Of a stretch of 64,000 bases of DNA, positions 26,898-35,420 are shown piece by piece. Both the position numbers and the translations under genes were made by a program. The stretch is from Myxococcus xanthus (GTDB lineage Bacteria; Myxococcota; Myxococcia; Myxococcales; Myxococcaceae): positions 290,516 through 354,515 of the forward strand of contig NZ_FNOH01000008.1 of NCBI RefSeq assembly GCF_900106535.1, given 5' to 3'. The notes below the pieces were generated by a model, which was not told where the DNA came from, did not search any database, and worked only from the letters and a program-made list of their open reading frames with translations. How positions within the stretch are numbered: position 1 is the first letter of the stretch; each line of letters opens with the position of its first letter.

Positions 26898-27343
26898 GGG
26901 GTCTCCTTGGCGGCGCGGACCACCAGCGTCCGGCGGGCGCGGAACACGAGGTTGCCTTCCTCGTCACGGCCTTCGTCCTCGATGACCGCGATGTCCATCT
27001 TCCCGGACATGCCCGGCCGCTCGAAGACGTCGGAGACGCGCGTGGAGACGTAGATGCGGTCCCCCGCGAAGATGGGCCGCTCGTAGTCGAAGCCCTGCTC
27101 CGCGTGGAGCAGGCTCTTGATGCCCACGCCCAGCAGCTCCCGCAGGTCCGCCGCCGAGTGGAAGGACGCGGGGAACGTGGGGGGCGCGATGATGGTGGGA
27201 TACCCCGACGCCCGGGCATACTCCTCATCGTAGTAGATGGGGTTGTAATCCCCGATGGCCTCCGCGAACCGACGGATGGCGCCCTTTTCGACCTCGTTCA
27301 GCGTCGGCGGCGAGGCGCGACCGATCGCGTTCTTGTCCAGCAT
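26894..27343 (-). CDS. MaoC N-terminal-type dehydratase subunit (partner of the MaoC hydratase)
   Basis: A 149-aa single hot-dog domain of the FAS1 dehydratase/MaoC-N class. It has FAEAIGDYNPIYYDEEYARA where the hydratase motif has DxNPxH; the catalytic His position is Tyr, so this subunit is likely structural or substrate binding. ASGYPTIIAPPTFPASF and FDYERPIFAGDRIYVSTRV are further family features. It is translationally coupled (4 bp) to the active-type subunit. This asymmetry is the same as in known two-subunit dehydratases (HadA/HadB). Confidence 0.85.
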   Translation of the reverse strand: MLDKNAIGRASPPTLNEVEKGAIRRFAEAIGDYNPIYYDEEYARASGYPTIIAPPTFPASFHSAADLRELLGVGIKSLLHAEQGFDYERPIFAGDRIYVSTRVSDVFERPGMSGKMDIAVIEDEGRDEEGNLVFRARRTLVVRAAKETP

Positions 27344-27357
27344 TTCCTCTCCTGACT

Positions 27358-28374
27358 CTAGCGTCCGGCCGGAAGCTCGAGCACCGTGAGGAGCCCAGCT
27401 TCGGCGGCCGTCAAGCGTGGCGCGGCATTCACCAGCGCATTCGCGGTGGCCCGGTCGCCCGCCACTCCCCCCGGGATTTCCAACACCAGCTTCGGGTCAG
27501 CGTCGATTTCGATACGGTCCTTGGGGTCATCCGCCCCCATCGCGATGGTCAGCTCCAGCCGCACCCGCTCCTGTCCGTCCTCCAACCCCACCACGGACTG
27601 GAACATGCCAGCCACCCTCCCCTTCCTGACGGGAAACGCGCCGCCGGAGATGTCCTCCTCGGCGAACACGGGGGCTACTTCTTCTTCGAAGTCGTCGCAA
27701 TCCAGCCCCAGGCCGAGGGCCGCGAGCGCCGCGGACTCAACAAGGCCGACGTGGCCCAGTTGCTCACTGTCCACCAGCTCGAAGAACTCTTCCTCCGACA
27801 GCCCCGCGCCCACAATCCGCTGCAAGGACGGGCGGCGGGTCCGCGCATCCACCACGCGGGTGACGGTGGCACGACGGACCGGACCGCACACCTGTCCGGC
27901 AACCGCCACCAGACGGTCCAGCACGAAGCCCGGATTGACGCCGGTCCCCACCACGGCGACGCCCGCCTTCTGCGCCGCCTGGTCCAGTTCGTCCGCCAGC
28001 TCCGGGTACTTCAGATACGGGAAGGCCAGCTCCTCACAGGTGCTGGCCACGGGCAGTCCCAGCTTCACCGCCTCCATCACCTGGTCGAACACCTTGGGCA
28101 GCCGCGAGCCGGTGGCATGCAGCACCACCACGCCCTTGCGCTTGCCCACGGCCTGCGCCAGCGACGCGGAGACCTTCACACGAGGGGCGGGACTTCCCAG
28201 GACATCACCCAAGGGGCGGCCCACCAGGCCGGATTGCACGTCCACGGCCCCGATGAGCTCCACCTCAGGTGAAGACATCGCAGCCCGGGCAATTTCCTGA
28301 CCGATGAACCCCAGCCCCATCACCACCACCGGCACGGGCCCTTCCGGGGCTTTTGCCATCGGAGATTGCTCCAC
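27358..28374 (-). CDS. NAD(P)-dependent dehydrogenase, dihydrodipicolinate reductase/2,4-diaminopentanoate dehydrogenase-like
   Basis: An N-terminal Rossmann fold has the dinucleotide motif GLGFIGQEIARA (about residues 20-31), with the acidic VDVQSG after strand 2. The C-terminal domain has GTGVNPGFVLDRL, a hallmark of the diaminopentanoate dehydrogenase branch within the DapB/Gfo-Idh superfamily. The length is 338 aa. It lies 14 bp upstream of the MaoC pair on the same strand and may be cotranscribed. The substrate cannot be fixed from sequence: the branch includes ornithine-degradation enzymes and many uncharacterised proteins. It is not the biosynthetic DapB, which is shorter and has a different catalytic loop. 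Confidence 0.75.
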   Translation of the reverse strand: MEQSPMAKAPEGPVPVVVMGLGFIGQEIARAAMSSPEVELIGAVDVQSGLVGRPLGDVLGSPAPRVKVSASLAQAVGKRKGVVVLHATGSRLPKVFDQVMEAVKLGLPVASTCEELAFPYLKYPELADELDQAAQKAGVAVVGTGVNPGFVLDRLVAVAGQVCGPVRRATVTRVVDARTRRPSLQRIVGAGLSEEEFFELVDSEQLGHVGLVESAALAALGLGLDCDDFEEEVAPVFAEEDISGGAFPVRKGRVAGMFQSVVGLEDGQERVRLELTIAMGADDPKDRIEIDADPKLVLEIPGGVAGDRATANALVNAAPRLTAAEAGLLTVLELPAGR

Positions 28375-28533
28375 GATTCCAAGGGGTTAGCGATACAGTC
28401 CAGCGTTGCCGCGCACCATAAATCACACCTTGGCGGCCAGGCAAGCGTGACGTGGTTCCGGCTCTCTTCCCGAATGGAAGAACCCCCAAGGATTTCCATG
28501 GCTTAGAAGCCCATCACCTGCCTGGGGGGTCTT

Positions 28534-28560
28534 TTGGGGGCGCGTAGCGGCGTGTATAAA
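28534..28560 (+). promoter_or_regulatory. Possible promoter of the HD-GYP regulator gene
   Basis: TTGGGG (28534-28539) and TATAAA (28555-28560) are separated by 15 bp, 37 bp ahead of the ATG at 28597. The -10 is good; the -35 and spacing are poor. Confidence 0.35.
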
Positions 28561-28596
28561 GCTGTACAAGCACGCTGTCCTGGAGGCACCTCGGGC

Positions 28597-29712
28597 ATGG
28601 ATCGCATCCTCGTCGTGGACGACGACGTCCTCATCCTGGCCGCCCTGTCACGCATCCTCCAGGCGGAGGGGTACGACGTCGTCACCCACAGCGACCCGGC
28701 GGTGGCCGCCCGGGAGGTCGGCTTCCAGGTCGTGCTGACGGACTTCATGATGCCGTACCTCAACGGCATCGAACTGCTCAGCGCCCTTCGGGAGAAGAAC
28801 CCCAAGGCGGTGCGGCTGATGCTGACGGCGGCGGCGGACTTCCGCACCGCCTCCGAAGCGGTCAACCGCGGCGAGGTCTTCCGGCTGCTGGGCAAGCCCT
28901 GGTCACTCAGCGACCTGACGAACAGCGTCCGGCAGGCCTTCGCGCACTACCGCCTGGTGGACGCCAACGAGCGGCTGTCGCGCGAGGTCGCGGAGAAGAA
29001 CGCGGAGCTGGTGGCCATCAACCGCGACCTGGAGCGGCGGGTGGTGGAGCGCACCGCGGGGCTGCTCGACGGGCTCATCAGCGCCCTGGACTACCGCGAT
29101 ACGGAGACGCAGTGGCACTCGCGCCGCGTGTCGCTCTACTCCCGCCGGCTGGCCCAGGAGGTGGGGATGACGGGCGCAGCGCTGGACGTGGTGGAGCAAG
29201 GCGCGCTGCTGCACGACATCGGGAAGATTGGCGTGCGCGACTCCATCCTGCTCAAGCCCGGTCCGCTCACGCCGGAGGAATGGGTGGAGATGCGCAAGCA
29301 CCCGGAGTTCGGCTACCGGATGCTGGCGAAGATGCCCTACCTGCACGAAGCGGCGCTCATCGTGCTCCAGCACCAGGAGCGGTGGGACGGCAAGGGCTAC
29401 CCGCAGAACCTGGCGGGCGAGGACATCGTCCTGGGCGCGCGCATCTTCTGCCTCGTGGACACGGTGGATGCGATCACGTCCGACCGCCCCTACCGCAAGG
29501 GCCGGCCCATGAGCGTGGCGCGGGATGAAATCCGCCGCTGCGCGGGCACCCAGTTCGACCCGGCGCTGGCGGAGGCCTTCCTCAACATTCCGGAGACGGA
29601 GTGGCAGCGCATCCGCCAGGAAGTCGAGGCCTTGGAAGCGGCGGAGAACGAGCGCTGGAACAGCGACCCGCTCGGTCCTCCCGCGCCCCTGGCCCGTGCC
29701 AGCGGCGCCTGA
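28597..29712 (+). CDS. Response regulator with HD-GYP phosphodiesterase domain
   Basis: The ATG at 28597 has GGAGG ten bases upstream. The 371-aa product begins with a receiver domain: acidic pocket Asp8/Asp9, phosphoacceptor Asp49 (LTDFMMP), Thr77 and Lys100. A coiled linker (about 118-155) leads to an HD-GYP domain with His206-Asp207 (LLHDIGKIGVRD), HPEFGYRML and GYP at 267-269. Such proteins hydrolyse cyclic di-GMP or related dinucleotides when phosphorylated. One canonical residue differs: HHE reads HQE (259-261). No histidine kinase is adjacent, so it is an orphan regulator. Confidence 0.92.
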   Translation: MDRILVVDDDVLILAALSRILQAEGYDVVTHSDPAVAAREVGFQVVLTDFMMPYLNGIELLSALREKNPKAVRLMLTAAADFRTASEAVNRGEVFRLLGKPWSLSDLTNSVRQAFAHYRLVDANERLSREVAEKNAELVAINRDLERRVVERTAGLLDGLISALDYRDTETQWHSRRVSLYSRRLAQEVGMTGAALDVVEQGALLHDIGKIGVRDSILLKPGPLTPEEWVEMRKHPEFGYRMLAKMPYLHEAALIVLQHQERWDGKGYPQNLAGEDIVLGARIFCLVDTVDAITSDRPYRKGRPMSVARDEIRRCAGTQFDPALAEAFLNIPETEWQRIRQEVEALEAAENERWNSDPLGPPAPLARASGA

Positions 29713-29721
29713 ATCGACGCT

Positions 29722-31890
29722 TCAGGGCGCCAGCTCCACCGCGCGCGCTTCGCGGATGACGTCCCCTTCCAGGAGGGCGTCAACCACGTCCATGCCGGAC
29801 ACCACCTCGCCAAAGGCCGTGTAGCGGCCGTCCAGGTGCGGCTGCGGGGCGTGGGTGAAGAAGAACTGGCTGCCACCGGTGTCCTTCCCGGCCAGGGCCA
29901 TGCCCAGGGTGCCTCGGCCGTAGGGCCGACGCGTCATCTCGCAGCGAATGGAGTACCCCGGCCCGCCCTCACCGTCCCCGCGCGGGTCTCCGCCCTGCGC
30001 GACGAAGTCCGGCACCACGCGGTGGAAGGTGACGCCGTTGAAATAGCCCTTGCGCGCCAGCGCGTGGAGGTTGCCCGACGTGAGGGGCGCCTCGTCCACG
30101 TCCAGCCGCACGGTGATGTCCCCCTTGTCGGTGCGCAGCACGAGCCCCGCGCGCGCCGGGGCGGCCACGGGCCGGAAGGTGTTCGCGGGCAGCTCCACGC
30201 GCGCCGAGCGCACCCGCTGCCCCGTCAACTGCGTGAGGGCCTGCGCCGCCACGCGCCGCACGTTGGCGTGCGGATGCATCAGCCATTCACGCAGGCGGGG
30301 TTCGGCGGCCGTGCCCTGCAGCGCCACCAACGCGCCCGCCACCGGCTCGGCCAGGTCTCCCGGCGTCCGCGGCACACGTGCCGCCAGCGCCTCCACGGCA
30401 GGTAGCGCGGCCGCGTCTTTGAGCACACCCGCGGTCGCCGCCGCCGCGCCCGCCACCACTTCATCCTCGCCTTCGATGAGCTCACGCACCGGCGCCGCCG
30501 CCTCGGGCACGGGCCGCGCGGACACGGCTTCCAGCGCCGTCAGGCGCACACGCGCCTCGGGGTGACGCAGGTACTTCACCGCGAAGCCCGCCCCACCCTG
30601 CCCCTTCGTCTGAGCCACCTCGCGCAGCCCCAGCGCCAACCGGCGCGCCTCGGGCACGCGTCCGTACCCGCACCCCAGGACTTCCTTCGGCGCGCCCTCC
30701 TGCCGGTCCATCGCCGCCGCCAGCCGGCAGTCCAGCCAGGCCAGGTCCGCACGCGCCACGTCCGAGGCCGCGCCCCGCTCCGCGTCCACCAGCGCGAGCC
30801 GCAGCGACTCCAGGACGGGACGGCCGAAGGCGGGCAGACCCTGCTGCGCCAGCGCCAGCAGCGCGTGTCCTTCCGACGACCGCGCCAACGTCTCCACCGG
30901 CGCCTTCGCGCCCTCCGGCGCCGACGCCCCCGCCGCCGCCGGAGGCGCCATGCCCCGGGCCACGCGCCTGGCTCGCGCCGCCAAGGCCTCCAGCGCATCC
31001 ACCGCGGTGCACGGTCCACTGCAAGCCGCCGCCAGCTTCGCCAGCGAGCGCGCCGCCTCCGCCGCCACACGCGGAACCGAGTCCTCCAAGAGCCGCCCGA
31101 GGACCACGGCATCCTCGGGACCACCCACGTCACCGAAGCCCTTCGCGCACGAGGCCCGCACGTCCGCGTCCGCATCACCCAGGCAGCGGCGCAACGCGAG
31201 CAAGGCCTCGGGCCGCTTCACGGTGGCCAGGAAATGAGCCCCTGCCTGACGCGCCTCCACCGGCCGCTCGGCCGCGAGCAGCGCCTCCGCTGGCGCCAGG
31301 GGCACCTGGGCAACCACCGCCGCGCCGCGGGTGCGCGCGAGGACGCCCAACGCCTGTGTGGCCTGGGCCGCCTCCGCCCCATCCACTTCCCGCATCCGCT
31401 CGGACAGCCACGCCACGGCCCCGGATGTGCCGAGCCGGCCCACGGCCTCCACCACCGCCCGCCGCACGTCCGCGTCGCGTTCCGTCCGCCCGGCGTCCAC
31501 CAGCGCCTTCTCCAACGCCGCGAGCTCGGCATCCACCAGGGGCTCCCAGGACAGGGCGAGCACGCCCGCGGCGAAGGCCGCCTCGCCACGTACCGCCGCG
31601 TCCTCATCCTTCAGCCCCGCGATGACGGTCTCCAGGGTGGCCGGGTCCTGGATTCGCGCCAGCGCCCGCAGGGCCCGAGCACGCACCCGGGCATCCGGTG
31701 CACTGGCGGCCAGCGACACCAGGGCCCCATTTCCCAGCGAGCGCGCGTCCTCCCACGCCTGGATGCGCTCGAGCGTCTGCGCGTCCACGGGAGGCGGCTT
31801 CACCGGCGGCACGGAACGGACGCATCCGGACAGCAGCGAGAAAGCGACGACACATGTCGACAGGGCACGGACGGAGTGCGAGCGGCGCAT
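29722..31890 (-). CDS. HEAT-repeat lipoprotein fused to a cyclophilin peptidyl-prolyl isomerase
   Basis: A lipoprotein signal peptide ends at LLSGC (Cys23). Residues about 45-560 are Ala/Arg-rich HEAT repeats (RARALRALARIQDPATLETVI, AAVRGEAAFAAG, VRRVAAQALTQLTG). The last 150 residues form a cyclophilin domain with active-site features FHRVVPDFVAQGGDP, GSQFFFTHAPQPHLDGRYTAFG and the catalytic Arg in FHR. The total of 722 aa is far larger than bacterial cyclophilins (about 165-200 aa). The product should be anchored to a membrane and act on periplasmic client proteins, the HEAT solenoid serving as a docking arm. It converges with the HD-GYP gene (9 bp apart). Confidence 0.88.
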   Translation of the reverse strand: MRRSHSVRALSTCVVAFSLLSGCVRSVPPVKPPPVDAQTLERIQAWEDARSLGNGALVSLAASAPDARVRARALRALARIQDPATLETVIAGLKDEDAAVRGEAAFAAGVLALSWEPLVDAELAALEKALVDAGRTERDADVRRAVVEAVGRLGTSGAVAWLSERMREVDGAEAAQATQALGVLARTRGAAVVAQVPLAPAEALLAAERPVEARQAGAHFLATVKRPEALLALRRCLGDADADVRASCAKGFGDVGGPEDAVVLGRLLEDSVPRVAAEAARSLAKLAAACSGPCTAVDALEALAARARRVARGMAPPAAAGASAPEGAKAPVETLARSSEGHALLALAQQGLPAFGRPVLESLRLALVDAERGAASDVARADLAWLDCRLAAAMDRQEGAPKEVLGCGYGRVPEARRLALGLREVAQTKGQGGAGFAVKYLRHPEARVRLTALEAVSARPVPEAAAPVRELIEGEDEVVAGAAAATAGVLKDAAALPAVEALAARVPRTPGDLAEPVAGALVALQGTAAEPRLREWLMHPHANVRRVAAQALTQLTGQRVRSARVELPANTFRPVAAPARAGLVLRTDKGDITVRLDVDEAPLTSGNLHALARKGYFNGVTFHRVVPDFVAQGGDPRGDGEGGPGYSIRCEMTRRPYGRGTLGMALAGKDTGGSQFFFTHAPQPHLDGRYTAFGEVVSGMDVVDALLEGDVIREARAVELAP

Positions 31891-31945
31891 GGCGCGGGCC
31901 TAGGTCAATTCCCCGCGAAAATCCAGGGGTTAGGCCGCGAGGGGT

Positions 31946-31974
31946 TTGACACGCAAGGCCGGCGCTCCGAAGAT
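31946..31974 (+). promoter_or_regulatory. Sigma70-type promoter of the zinc-ribbon membrane protein gene
   Basis: TTGACA (31946-31951) is followed after 17 bp by GAAGAT (31969-31974). The perfect -35 and optimal spacing place transcription start about 20 nt ahead of the TTG start at 32002, and support that short leader. Confidence 0.55.
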
Positions 31975-32001
31975 GACACGTGGATTCTCTCCGCGGGAGC
32001 G

Positions 32002-32883
32002 TTGGTCCTGAACTGCCCTGGCTGCGGCTCGAAGGTAGCCGCCAACACGTCCATCTGTTCCGTCTGCGATTACATCATCGATGGCTCGTTCCTCTCGGGG
32101 GAACCGCCGGCCGAAGAGTCTGAGGAGTCCACGGACGCGGCGGAGGACCCCCGCCGAGCCGCAAAGCCTCCTCCCCCGCGGCGCCCACGTCCGGCCGCAG
32201 GCAAGTCCGGAAGTCGGCCCGCCGCCGCGCCGCCGCCCGACTCGGACTCCACCAACATCCGGAGCATGGAGGACGTCGCCCGCAGTGCGCCGCAGCAACG
32301 TGCGGCGCGTGCAGCGGCGCCTCGGCCCGCGCCTCGCAAGGCGCCCGCTCCCGAGCCCGCGGCCTCGGTGGACCCGTGGGACCGCTCGGACTCGCACGAC
32401 CGGGGCACCGCCGTCACCGACCCGGATGAGCTCATCCGTGACGCGAAGGAGCTGTTCGCTCAGCTCCAGGGTGGCGACAAGGTCGCGTTCTGGGGCGCGG
32501 CGGTGGTGCTGATGTCCTGCTTCATGCCGTGGAAGGAGACGGCGGTGGATGGGGACGTGCTCGGCCTGATGAGCCTGGGCTCCGGCGCCTTCATCATGTC
32601 CATCCTCCTGCTCACGGCCGTCACGGTGCGCGTCAAGGGCTCGTTCCCGAACGTGAACCCGGTGGTGCCGTGGATGGGCCAGCTCATCGTCAGCATCGTG
32701 TGCCTCATCTGGTGCGTCGTGTTCATCAAGGTGTCGTCCGACACGACGATGGTGCCCACGCCCATCGGCAACTCGGAGATGATGAACTCGTCGCCCAGCT
32801 TCGGCGTCTACGTGGCCATCCTGGGCGCGGTCGCCACAATGGGCGGCACGCTGCTGGGGCTCAAGGGCCAGTCCTCGCACTGA
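32002..32883 (+). CDS. Zinc-ribbon protein with C-terminal membrane domain
   Basis: The open frame extends far upstream antisense to the HEAT gene, but a promoter at 31946-31974 and the position of the zinc ribbon point to the TTG at 32002. CPGCGSK and CSVCDY form a CxxC-x12-CxxC ribbon at residues 5-23. Then comes about 120 residues of acidic and Pro/Arg-rich linker, and a membrane domain with four hydrophobic segments (FWGAAVVLMSCFMPW, GAFIMSILLLTAVTV, LIVSIVCLIWCVVFI, YVAILGAVATMGGTLLGL). The product is 293 aa. The family is unknown to me. A MoxR-DUF58 operon lies 67 bp downstream on the same strand. Confidence 0.78.
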   Translation: MVLNCPGCGSKVAANTSICSVCDYIIDGSFLSGEPPAEESEESTDAAEDPRRAAKPPPPRRPRPAAGKSGSRPAAAPPPDSDSTNIRSMEDVARSAPQQRAARAAAPRPAPRKAPAPEPAASVDPWDRSDSHDRGTAVTDPDELIRDAKELFAQLQGGDKVAFWGAAVVLMSCFMPWKETAVDGDVLGLMSLGSGAFIMSILLLTAVTVRVKGSFPNVNPVVPWMGQLIVSIVCLIWCVVFIKVSSDTTMVPTPIGNSEMMNSSPSFGVYVAILGAVATMGGTLLGLKGQSSH

Positions 32884-32907
32884 GCCTCCGCGCCTCGAAT
32901 GAAAAAG

Positions 32908-32930
32908 CGCTGCCGCCCTCCGCGGCAGCG
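32908..32930 (+). terminator. Hairpin between the zinc-ribbon gene and moxR
   Basis: CGCTGCCGC (32908-32916) pairs with GCGGCAGCG (32922-32930) around CCTCC. There is no T tract. It may terminate the upstream gene partially or structure the moxR leader. Confidence 0.4.
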
Positions 32931-32950
32931 GGCTAGCGTCACCGGCCACC

Positions 32951-33886
32951 ATGTCCGACGCCTCTCCCCTCTCCCGTCTCACCGCCGCGCTCGACGCGGC
33001 CGTCTTCGGACAGCAGCGCGTGCTGGAGGACCTGGTGACGGCCTTCCTCGCGCGCGGCCACGTACTGCTGGAGGGCGTGCCCGGTGTGGCCAAGACGCTC
33101 ACCGCGCGCAGCATGGCCGGCGCGCTGGGGCTGCTCTTCACGCGCATCCAGTTCACTCCGGACCTGATGCCGGCGGACATCCTGGGAACCAACGTCTTCC
33201 AGCCCCAGGACCACGCCTTCCGCCTCGTGAAGGGCCCCATCTTCACGGAGGTGGTGGTCGCGGACGAAATCAACCGCACCCCGCCCAAGACGCAGGCCGC
33301 GCTCCTGGAGGCCATGGAGGAGCGGCAGGTCACCATCGACGGCGTGTCCCACGCACTGCCGCCCCACTTCTTCGTGGTGGCCACGCAGAACCCCCTGGAG
33401 TTGGAGGGCACCTACCCACTGCCGGAGGCCCAGTTGGACCGCTTCCTCATGCGCGTGCGCGTGGGCTACCCGGAGGCCTCGGCGGAGACGACGATGCTCC
33501 GCGCCTTTCACCAGCGCGAAGGCAAGCCGGCCACCACCCGCCAGGTGCTGGATGCGCCCACGCTGCTGGAGTTGCAGTCGCGCGCCGCCCGCGTGTCGTG
33601 TGACGACTCCATCATCCAGTACGTGGTGGCCATCGTCCGGGAGACGCGCACCAACCCGCGCGTGCGCCTGGGTGCCAGCCCCCGCTCGGCCCAGGCGCTG
33701 CTCGCGGCCTCCAAGGCTCGCGCCGCGCTGATGGGCACGGACTTCGTCACCCCGGATGACGTCAAGGCCGTCACCTTCAGCGTCCTCAACCACCGGCTGC
33801 TCCTCAAGGCCGAGGCCGAGGTGGAAGGCATCACCGCGGATGACGTGCTGAAGCAGACGCTCGAACGGGTCCGAGTGCCCCGGTGA
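32951..33886 (+). CDS. MoxR-family AAA+ ATPase
   Basis: A 311-aa AAA+ ATPase with Walker A GVPGVAKT (residues 43-50), Walker B VVVADEINR, sensor 1 ATQNPLELEGTYPLPEAQLDRF (a MoxR hallmark) and an arginine-finger/sensor 2 region with GASPRSAQALLAASKARA. MoxR proteins act as chaperone-like ATPases that load or activate metal-containing or von Willebrand A-domain partners. The next gene encodes a DUF58 protein with a 4-bp GTGA overlap, the usual genomic pair. There is no strong ribosome site before the ATG at 32951. The client protein is unknown. Confidence 0.95.
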   Translation: MSDASPLSRLTAALDAAVFGQQRVLEDLVTAFLARGHVLLEGVPGVAKTLTARSMAGALGLLFTRIQFTPDLMPADILGTNVFQPQDHAFRLVKGPIFTEVVVADEINRTPPKTQAALLEAMEERQVTIDGVSHALPPHFFVVATQNPLELEGTYPLPEAQLDRFLMRVRVGYPEASAETTMLRAFHQREGKPATTRQVLDAPTLLELQSRAARVSCDDSIIQYVVAIVRETRTNPRVRLGASPRSAQALLAASKARAALMGTDFVTPDDVKAVTFSVLNHRLLLKAEAEVEGITADDVLKQTLERVRVPR

Positions 33887-35220
33887 GCGCCGGGCGCCCC
33901 GTCCCCACCGGCCTCGCCGTGGCCCTGCTGGCGGCGGGGCTCCTCCCGGCGGCGCTCGCGGTGGCCAGCCCCGCGTTCGGCTGGCTCGCGCTGGCGACGG
34001 ACGTAGCCGTGCTGGCCCTCTGCGCCGTGGACTTCCTCCGGGCCCCGCGCGCCCAGAGCGTCCGCGTCTGGCGGCGCGTGGAGCCCGTCCTCTCCTCCGG
34101 CACGCGCAACGCCGTGCACGTGGCGCTGGAGCGCCAGGACACCGGCACCGCGCCGCTGCACGTGGAGGTCCGCGACGAGCCGCCCGAGGACATGGCCAGC
34201 AGCGGGCACCGGCAATCCCTCACCCTGCCCGCGGCACGGTCCACGCCCCAGGAGCTCACCTACTTCGTCACGCCGCCTTCGCGGGGTGACGCCCGCTTCG
34301 GGGACGTGCACCTGCGGCTGCGAGGCCCCCTGGGCCTGTGCGCGCGACAGGTCCGCGTCCCCGCGACGATGGACGTCAAGGTGTACCCGGACCTCACCGC
34401 GCTCACCCGCGAAGCACTGGCGCTGGCCCACGCCTCGGACGCCCCTTCCGCGCGCACACAGCGGCGGCGCGCCTCGGAGGGCCGGGAGTTCGAGTCGCTG
34501 CGCGAGTACCGCCCCGGCGACGACTACCGCCACATCGACTGGAAGGCGTCCGCGCGCCACGCCCACACCCTGGTGCGCACGTGGCAGCCGGAGCAGCACC
34601 AGCCGGTGCTCCTGCTGCTCGACTGCGGCCGGCACATGGCGGGCCGCATCCAGGAGCGGCGCAAGCTGGACCATGCGGTGGACGCGGCGCTGCGGCTGGC
34701 GCGCGTGGGCCTGGAGGCCGGGGACGTGGTCGGCGTGCTGGCGTTCGCCAGCGGCGTGCGGGCCTACCTGCCGCCACGCAAGGGCCGCGAGCACCTGCGG
34801 CTCATCACCGAATCGCTCTACCGCACCGAGGCCGCGCTCGAGGAGAGCGACTACGGCCGCGCCTTCGACTTCGCCTTTGCACGCCAGACGCGGCGCGCCC
34901 TGGTGGTGCTGTTCACGGACCTGGTGGACCCGGACGCCTCCGCCAGCCTCCTCACTCGCACGCTGGCGCTGCGCCCCCGGCACCTGCCCGTCGTCGCCTC
35001 ACTGCTGGACGAGGACGTCCAGGCGGCCGCCCACGGTGTGCCCGCGCAGACGCAGGATGCCTACGCGCGCCAGGCCGCGGCACGGCTGGAAACGGAGTAC
35101 CGGCGGACGGCCACCACCCTGCGGGACGCGGGCGCGCTGGTCATCCGAGCCCCCGCGCGCGGCTTCGGCGCGGCCACGCTCAACGCCTACCTGGACGTGA
35201 AGGCGCGCGGACTGCTCTAG
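33883..35220 (+). CDS. DUF58-family (von Willebrand A-like) membrane protein
   Basis: Two N-terminal hydrophobic segments (about residues 8-30 and 32-48) anchor the protein. The core holds the DUF58 signature EFESLREYRPGDDYRHIDW at about 200-218 and a vWA-like fold with VLLLLDCGRHM (a degenerate metal-site motif) and LVVLFTDLVDPDA. The length is 445 aa. It is coupled to moxR by GTGA, consistent with a MoxR-DUF58 chaperone pair. The remaining components of the larger MoxR-vWA clusters (batA/batB-like genes) are not adjacent here. Confidence 0.9.
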   Translation: MSAGRPVPTGLAVALLAAGLLPAALAVASPAFGWLALATDVAVLALCAVDFLRAPRAQSVRVWRRVEPVLSSGTRNAVHVALERQDTGTAPLHVEVRDEPPEDMASSGHRQSLTLPAARSTPQELTYFVTPPSRGDARFGDVHLRLRGPLGLCARQVRVPATMDVKVYPDLTALTREALALAHASDAPSARTQRRRASEGREFESLREYRPGDDYRHIDWKASARHAHTLVRTWQPEQHQPVLLLLDCGRHMAGRIQERRKLDHAVDAALRLARVGLEAGDVVGVLAFASGVRAYLPPRKGREHLRLITESLYRTEAALEESDYGRAFDFAFARQTRRALVVLFTDLVDPDASASLLTRTLALRPRHLPVVASLLDEDVQAAAHGVPAQTQDAYARQAAARLETEYRRTATTLRDAGALVIRAPARGFGAATLNAYLDVKARGLL

Positions 35221-35310
35221 GCCTCTGCGTCAAGTCCAGCGAAAGTTTTGTACGCAGTGTGCAGTCAACGTGTATCGACGCCGCTCGCAAAGAAGCATGC
35301 CAATCGCGCG

Positions 35311-35330
35311 GAGGCCGATTTTTCGGCCTC
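35311..35330 (+). terminator. Hairpin downstream of the DUF58 gene
   Basis: GAGGCCGA (35311-35318) pairs perfectly with TCGGCCTC (35323-35330) around a TTTT loop, about 90 bp past the DUF58 stop. Its position before the next promoter suits a terminator, although no T tract follows. Confidence 0.45.
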
Positions 35331-35343
35331 GGACACGACCCCC

Positions 35344-35371
35344 TTTACAGATAGGCGCGCGTCAACAAAAT
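35344..35371 (+). promoter_or_regulatory. Sigma70-type promoter of the SNF2 helicase gene
   Basis: TTTACA (35344-35349, 5/6) is followed after 16 bp by CAAAAT (35366-35371, 4/6). The leader to the ATG at 35421 would be about 43 nt. The surrounding 100 bp is noticeably more AT-rich than the genome. Confidence 0.5.
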
Positions 35372-35420
35372 GGCCGGTCCTCGCCCGCCGTGACGGTGGG
35401 CGACCTCGAAAACACCACGG

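Noticed and set aside
27358..28374. 2,4-diaminopentanoate dehydrogenase-like gene plus kamA as a lysine/ornithine fermentation pathway
   Set aside because: The genes are about 30 kb apart and the aminomutase, thiolase and deaminase partners of those pathways are missing.
30562..32001. Upstream extension of the zinc-ribbon gene (frame open for 480 codons before it)
   Set aside because: It is antisense to the HEAT-cyclophilin gene, rich in Arg/His/Gln, and a promoter with a perfect -35 lies downstream of it at 31946-31974.
32951..35220. MoxR-DUF58 pair as a ternary defence-type MoxR/vWA system
   Set aside because: The pair is widespread and ordinary, and no additional effector gene is adjacent.
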